Source of the DNA: Stramonita haemastoma
Lineage: Eukaryota; Mollusca; Gastropoda; Neogastropoda; Muricidae
Length of the DNA: 64,000 bases
NCBI GenBank assembly: GCA_030674155.1
Contig: CM060344.1
Span: 29,558,188 to 29,622,187, forward strand
Reading direction: 5' to 3'
Positions 51,975 through 64,000 of the stretch are shown here, in pieces (the stretch's first letter is position 1; every line of letters starts with the position of its first letter). The notes under the pieces were generated by a model, which did not search any database, was not told the DNA's origin, and worked only from the letters and a program-made list of their open reading frames with translations. A program made the position numbers and the translations under genes.

Positions 51975-52175
51975 GTTTCCCAGCTGTCAGTTTCCCCCAC
52001 TTTCAGCTCCTCTCAGCTGCTAATTAATCCATACCATCCCAGCACAGATGGGCCTAGCTTGTGCTATTTATAGCAGGAACTGACCACACTTGGACCAGGT
52101 CAAAGGAAAGGGCGCGCTAAATATAGCACACACTTGACTGAGTGATATTGGATTTGTGCGCTGTGTGTTTTGCAA
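51975..52175 (+). repeat. Interspersed repeat family C copy
   Basis: It has the same block order as 52452-52620 and the reverse complement of 1045-1203. It contains TATAGCAGGAACTGACCACA and CACTTGACTGAGTGATATTG. Confidence 0.75.
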
Positions 52176-52451
52176 CACACCATAAATCAGACACTGCTCA
52201 GTGCTGTGACCTTTTTTTCCTTTTTTTACACAGTGTGTAAACTAGCATAGAACTGGACACTGACTCACACAACCCATGCATTTCCCTTTGGTGGGAAATC
52301 ATCTCATTCCCCCCCCCCCCCTCAGAGGATCACAATAACAGTCGCACATTACAGGCCTTGCAAAGCACATGTTTGGAACCCGGTTTCACTTTATTTGAAA
52401 GAACGTCAAATTAAAGACTGACATGTTTGGAATGTTTCTTTTCATTTCTCA

Positions 52452-52620
52452 CAGCTGTCAGTTTCCCCCACTTTCAGCTCCTCTCAGCTGCTGTCCATTC
52501 CGTCCCAGCTGGTGCTGATTACAGCAGGAATTGACCACACTTGGACTTGGTAAAAGGAAGGGGCTAATTTTAGCACTGGGCCCTTGACTGAGTTATGCTG
52601 GATTTGCACACTGTGTTGGT
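52452..52620 (+). repeat. Interspersed repeat family C copy
   Basis: CACAGCTGTCAGTTTCCCCC to TTGACTGAGTTATGCTGGAT. It lies 300 bp from the previous copy in the same orientation. Confidence 0.75.
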
Positions 52621-52929
52621 TTTTTCATTAAAAAAATTCTCATATAAAATCCTAAAAAAAAGTACACATGAAAAGAGTTCTAATCATACACAATTTGCAT
52701 AGTTTGTCCAGTTGAATGGGCAACGAGGAGTTTGTAAAACCTAGCCAAAACGAAAAGTGTTAATCAAAGCAGAATGGATAGGGATAATTTCCCAGCCTCT
52801 CCAATGAAGTAAATAAAGATTTTAAAAAACCTTACCATGCTATAATTGATGAGGATGACCCTGACCTGTGCAGCATTCTGCATGATACGCCAGTGTCCTG
52901 TTCTGCTCTGTGTGGTGAGACAAAGGAGC

Positions 52930-53031
52930 TGGTCATCACAGCCCTCCCTCCTACAGACAGGGACACAGTGACTGATGGTCATCACAGCCCTCCTCCTACA
53001 GACAGGGACACAGTGACTGATGGTCATCACT
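52930..53031. repeat. Two-copy 45-bp tandem duplication
   Basis: GGTCATCACAGCCCTCC, CTACAGACAGGGACACAGTG and ACTGAT repeated once. Confidence 0.9.
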
Positions 53032-53137
53032 GCCTGTTGTACAGGTACCGCTCCACATGTTCAGTTCCACAGCAAAACCACATCTGACATTAACCCTTAC
53101 ACAGCCCACCTCTCAATACTCTAAATGCTGCACATGT

Positions 53138-53155
53138 GCACACACACACACACAG

Positions 53156-53192
<37 letters not shown>

Positions 53193-53205
53193 TAGACACA
53201 CACAC
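53138..53205. repeat. (CA)n microsatellite
   Basis: CA array with GATA and CATA interruptions. Confidence 0.9.
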
Positions 53206-53512
53206 ACGTGTGCATGCACTATTGCTCTGAATGCTATCCACCCACTCCTGTACAGTAACTAGAAGTATGACCTACGTACTCTCGGTTCACAATTCATCCC
53301 ACGTCCACAACACTGCAACATCACCTACATCAGAAAGAAATGTAAAAAGCAAAGTGAAGTCTTTTTTCAGATGTTCACATCCAACAAGCCAATCCAAAGG
53401 CATACATATATATTCCTTCTGTCACTCTTATGAGACAGGTGGCCAGAACAATTCTTTTCAGAGAGTGAAATAGCTGGAAAAATGGCTTCCATGACAAAAT
53501 CCTACAAACTGG

Positions 53513-53620
53513 CGGTTTTCCCCACGGTTGGAATGCAGCTACCTGAATGGTGGGCAGAAACGGTAAAGTGGGTAAAAACTTTCTCTGCATTGGTGAACAC
53601 TGGGCTCTAGCTGAGAAACA
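53513..53620 (+). mobile_element. Repeat family D copy
   Basis: GTTTTCCCCACGGTTGGAAT, GCAGCTACCTGAATGGTGGG and TTGGTGAACACTGGGCTCTA. Confidence 0.6.
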
Positions 53621-53753
53621 ACTGCCCACCCCTCCCCCAGATAAAAACAAACAAACTAAAAAACATGTTTTTATAAAAAATCTTAAACAAAGGCTCATGA
53701 CGCTGCTTTCTATTTGAGTTCCTTTGTTCTGAATTTCATTATGAAGACAGAAT

Positions 53754-53754
<1 letters not shown>

Positions 53755-53837
<83 letters not shown>
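53755..53837. repeat. (GT)n microsatellite
   Basis: About 80 bp of GT. Confidence 0.95.
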
Positions 53838-53838
<1 letters not shown>

Positions 53839-53839
53839 T

Positions 53840-54537
53840 TGTGTGTTCATGCATGCAACTATGCATGCTTAAATATCATTGTCAGTTTTCTCTCATATCA
53901 ACAAATATTGAATCTCAATATCATCTTCTTGGTATACCGAATAAAACCATGGGTAAATTGAGCATTTTTTCTATCATGACATAAAACATTGTACATACCA
54001 TCATGGACCTTTACTTCATGTTCAACTTTGTGTTCAGTTCTGTTATTTAAACAAAACAAAAAAGCTCCTATTACACTGAAGAATACATGCACGTGTACAT
54101 TTTTTTCAAACAGAACAACAACATAAACCAAAATAAACCCAAGACAATCCACACTGCACATTAGACACCATTGTACATCACCAAATTCCTTTTTTTTCAG
54201 GAATGGGGGAGAGGGGGTCGTCAGTTTTTTTTTGGGGGGAGGGGGGTTTATGCATTATTTTTTATTCACAGCTTCTCTAACCTGTTTTTTGTTTTTCGGT
54301 TTTTTAAAATTCTTTCCTGCTGGGTTTTTGTTATTAATTTTTTCTGGGGGTGAGTTTAGTCCGTTCTGCTGTTCAGGGTTTCTCTCTCTCTCTTTTTGTT
54401 TTTTGGCAACCTCAAAGTTTGTGATGTGGCGATCTTTCTGCTTCACCCCGCTTGTTGTGATGTCCCCCCCGGGCCACGCCCTGGCTGGCTGTGTCCAGAG
54501 AGCACAAACCCCATGCAGCCTGTAGCGGGGAGGGGGG
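53840..54537. other. HMGCL 3' UTR and flanking sequence
   Basis: T-rich on the plus strand. It includes a candidate minus-strand AATAAA at 54266-54261, about 270 bp after the HMGCL stop. No other gene recognised. Confidence 0.5.
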
Positions 54538-62613
<8,076 letters not shown>

Positions 62614-62799
62614 CTGCCACACACCAATGTCACCACAACTGAGCCCACGTTTCCCCAGCTCCTGTAAGGGCACACAGAAGCACTGTGCTGAAGATTTTAA
62701 GGCCCTTTTTGTAGGACACCATCATCATCCGTGTTTGTGTGTAACAGGCAAAGTTCATCCCATTCTACATTGCACAGTGCATGCTGGGTATGTTTGAGC

Positions 62800-62844
62800 T
62801 GTCCTTATCACCAGTTATACCTGGCCAACTTTTTGGTAAAAAAG
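62800..62844 (-). mobile_element. Old SINE-A fragment split by an insertion, left part
   Basis: It continues at 63706-63785 with GGGGATTTTAACTATGTGCA and GATGCTACGCATG, resembling the SINE-A GGATTTTAACGTGTGC and GATGTTCTGC blocks. Confidence 0.5.
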
Positions 62845-63705
62845 CAGCCGCCATGGCGCAGTGGTTAGCGCCGTGGATTCCGGACTGGAAGGTCGCGGGT
62901 TCGAATCCCATAAGTCATAGGGATTTTTTCGGGCTCCGGCCGGCTCCTACCCAGAGTGAGTGTGCTGTGGGCTCAGTGGGGAGACTGGGACCACACAGTC
63001 GAGCTTCATCCACTTTACGGATGCGAATTTGAGAGTGTTGCTCAAATTACTTGACCAACACTGCAGGTGTCTGTATCTCTCGGGCCTGGTTGATGCCGGG
63101 ATATATTATGACAGTAAGCATAGAGAACAACCCTGTCAAGTAGTCTCAAAGCGGATGCACCTCCACAGCAGCATCATTACATCATCCTCATCATCATGCA
63201 ATAATAAAAATTGCCTCTGATTCAGTGGCCTCCGTTGCTCTGGTCTCATGGTGACCTCAGATTCGGTTTCCGCATACGCTTTTGTGCCTGTGGTGAATTT
63301 GTGTCAAAGCCTTTGGGGTTGGGGGTTCGAGGGGAGGCGGTCGTTGGAGGGACGTTGTGGTGGTCGCCACCTTGGGTGGGTGACTCACTCAGTCTGGCTC
63401 CGCGACTGAGCTAATACTGTCGTTAGTAGGGGGCTTAGTAGGTGGTGTCCTGCGTATGTTAGCTCAGAACAGGCACCACTGAACACCACCAAAGTGACCC
63501 AGCAGAAGTGCAGGGCCCCTCTGGCTAGTGGCCCCGCGGCGGCCTAATATTGATGAGCTCCCTGTGGACTCCCGACCCCGGGGGTGAGACACAACGAATC
63601 TGGGTATGGCTGTGGCGGGGAGATTGAAATAGCGGCGTGGGAACAGCAGTACGGGAACGTCACAGAAGACGAGGCAGCAAAAAAACCCAAAAAAAACCCA
63701 AACAA
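62845..63705 (+). mobile_element. 861-bp tRNA-headed composite retroposon with intact TSD
   Basis: It begins with a tRNA-like promoter: A box TGGCGCAGTGGT near 62855 and B box GGTTCGAATCC at 62898-62908. After about 370 bp comes an internal ATAATAAAAATTG tail-like stretch (63200-63215). A further 480 G+C-rich bp follow, ending in an A-rich CAAAAAAACCC tail. AACTTTTTGGTAAAAA is repeated at both ends (62827-62844 and 63706-63722), so the whole 861 bp moved as one unit. No long ORF. Longer than an ordinary SINE. Confidence 0.8.
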
Positions 63706-63785
63706 AACTTTTTGGTAAAAAGAGCGGACGGGGATTTTAACTATGTGCAGGATGCTACGCATGTGGATACACATGGGATGTGAGT
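63706..63785 (-). mobile_element. Old SINE-A fragment, right part
   Basis: See 62800-62844. Weak but collinear with SINE-A read leftward. Confidence 0.5.
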
Positions 63786-63825
63786 TGACCGCCTTCCATC
63801 AACAAGGAGCATCTGGAGAAGGGAG

Positions 63826-64000
63826 TTGATACTGACACTACCTCTGGGGCAAACTGATACTGACACTACCTCTGGGGCAAACTTCGATACTGACACTACC
63901 TCGGGGGCAAACTTTGATACTGACACTACCTCTGGGGCAAACTTTGATACTGACACTACCTCTGGGGCAAACTTTGATACTGACACTACCTCTGGGGCAA
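63826..64000. repeat. 30-bp minisatellite, runs off the window
   Basis: About six copies of TGATACTGACACTACCTCTG+GGGCAAACTT. Confidence 0.95.

Noticed and set aside
62853..62915. Possible functional tRNA gene
   Set aside because: A and B boxes are present, but the region continues into a retroposon with a target duplication and no clear cloverleaf or pol III terminator; the same holds for all SINE heads.

Overview
This window is nuclear DNA from an animal. Genes are split by GT-AG introns, and almost all non-coding sequence is microsatellite, minisatellite, SINE, LINE or small DNA transposon. The tRNA-headed SINE families and general texture suggest a mollusc, most likely a gastropod. That placement is inference: no species was identified, and no prokaryotic operon, rRNA, canonical tRNA gene or CRISPR array was seen.

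Four protein-coding loci can be supported. (1) At 3426-3711 (+) lies what looks like the last exon of a single-pass membrane protein with a Cys-rich juxtamembrane stretch and a Tyr-rich tail (CYYR1/shisa-like). (2) EMC2, the TPR subunit of the ER membrane protein complex, is complete on the minus strand: ten coding exons from 31084 down to 9712, about 292 residues. (3) DNALI1 (axonemal inner-arm dynein light chain p28) is complete on the plus strand: six coding exons from 31215 to 43975, about 257 residues. It starts 130 bp from EMC2, so the two share a head-to-head promoter, which carries an RFX X-box-like site suited to a ciliary gene. (4) The last three coding exons of HMGCL (HMG-CoA lyase) lie on the minus strand, 62613 down to 54538; the rest is beyond the right edge. 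DNALI1 and HMGCL are convergent.

Layout: 1-9.7 kb is repeats plus the CYYR1-like exon. 9.7-31.1 kb is EMC2. 31.2-44.6 kb is DNALI1. 44.9-48.6 kb is a full-length LINE with an intact 1034-codon ORF inserted inside a SINE. 48.6-54.5 kb is intergenic repeats. 54.5-62.6 kb is the 3' end of HMGCL with a very repeat-rich last intron. 62.8-63.7 kb is an 861-bp tRNA-headed retroposon with a long target-site duplication. The right edge is a 30-bp minisatellite.

The most unusual signal is the relation between tandem repeats and 3' splice sites. The 2.4-kb minisatellite in the last HMGCL intron is built from the splice acceptor and first codons of the last exon. EMC2 exon 3 has a two-copy duplication of its acceptor and exon start. 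Six other EMC2 acceptors have tandem arrays starting about 7-60 bp upstream. A second pattern is a set of single-base losses in short homopolymers that break otherwise conserved frames (EMC2 exon 6, DNALI1 exon 2, HMGCL exon 7 and a LINE RNase H domain). This looks more like unpolished long-read assembly than biology. Several DNA-transposon-like elements with terminal inverted repeats (1736, 717 and about 420 bp) appear undescribed as far as can be judged without a database.
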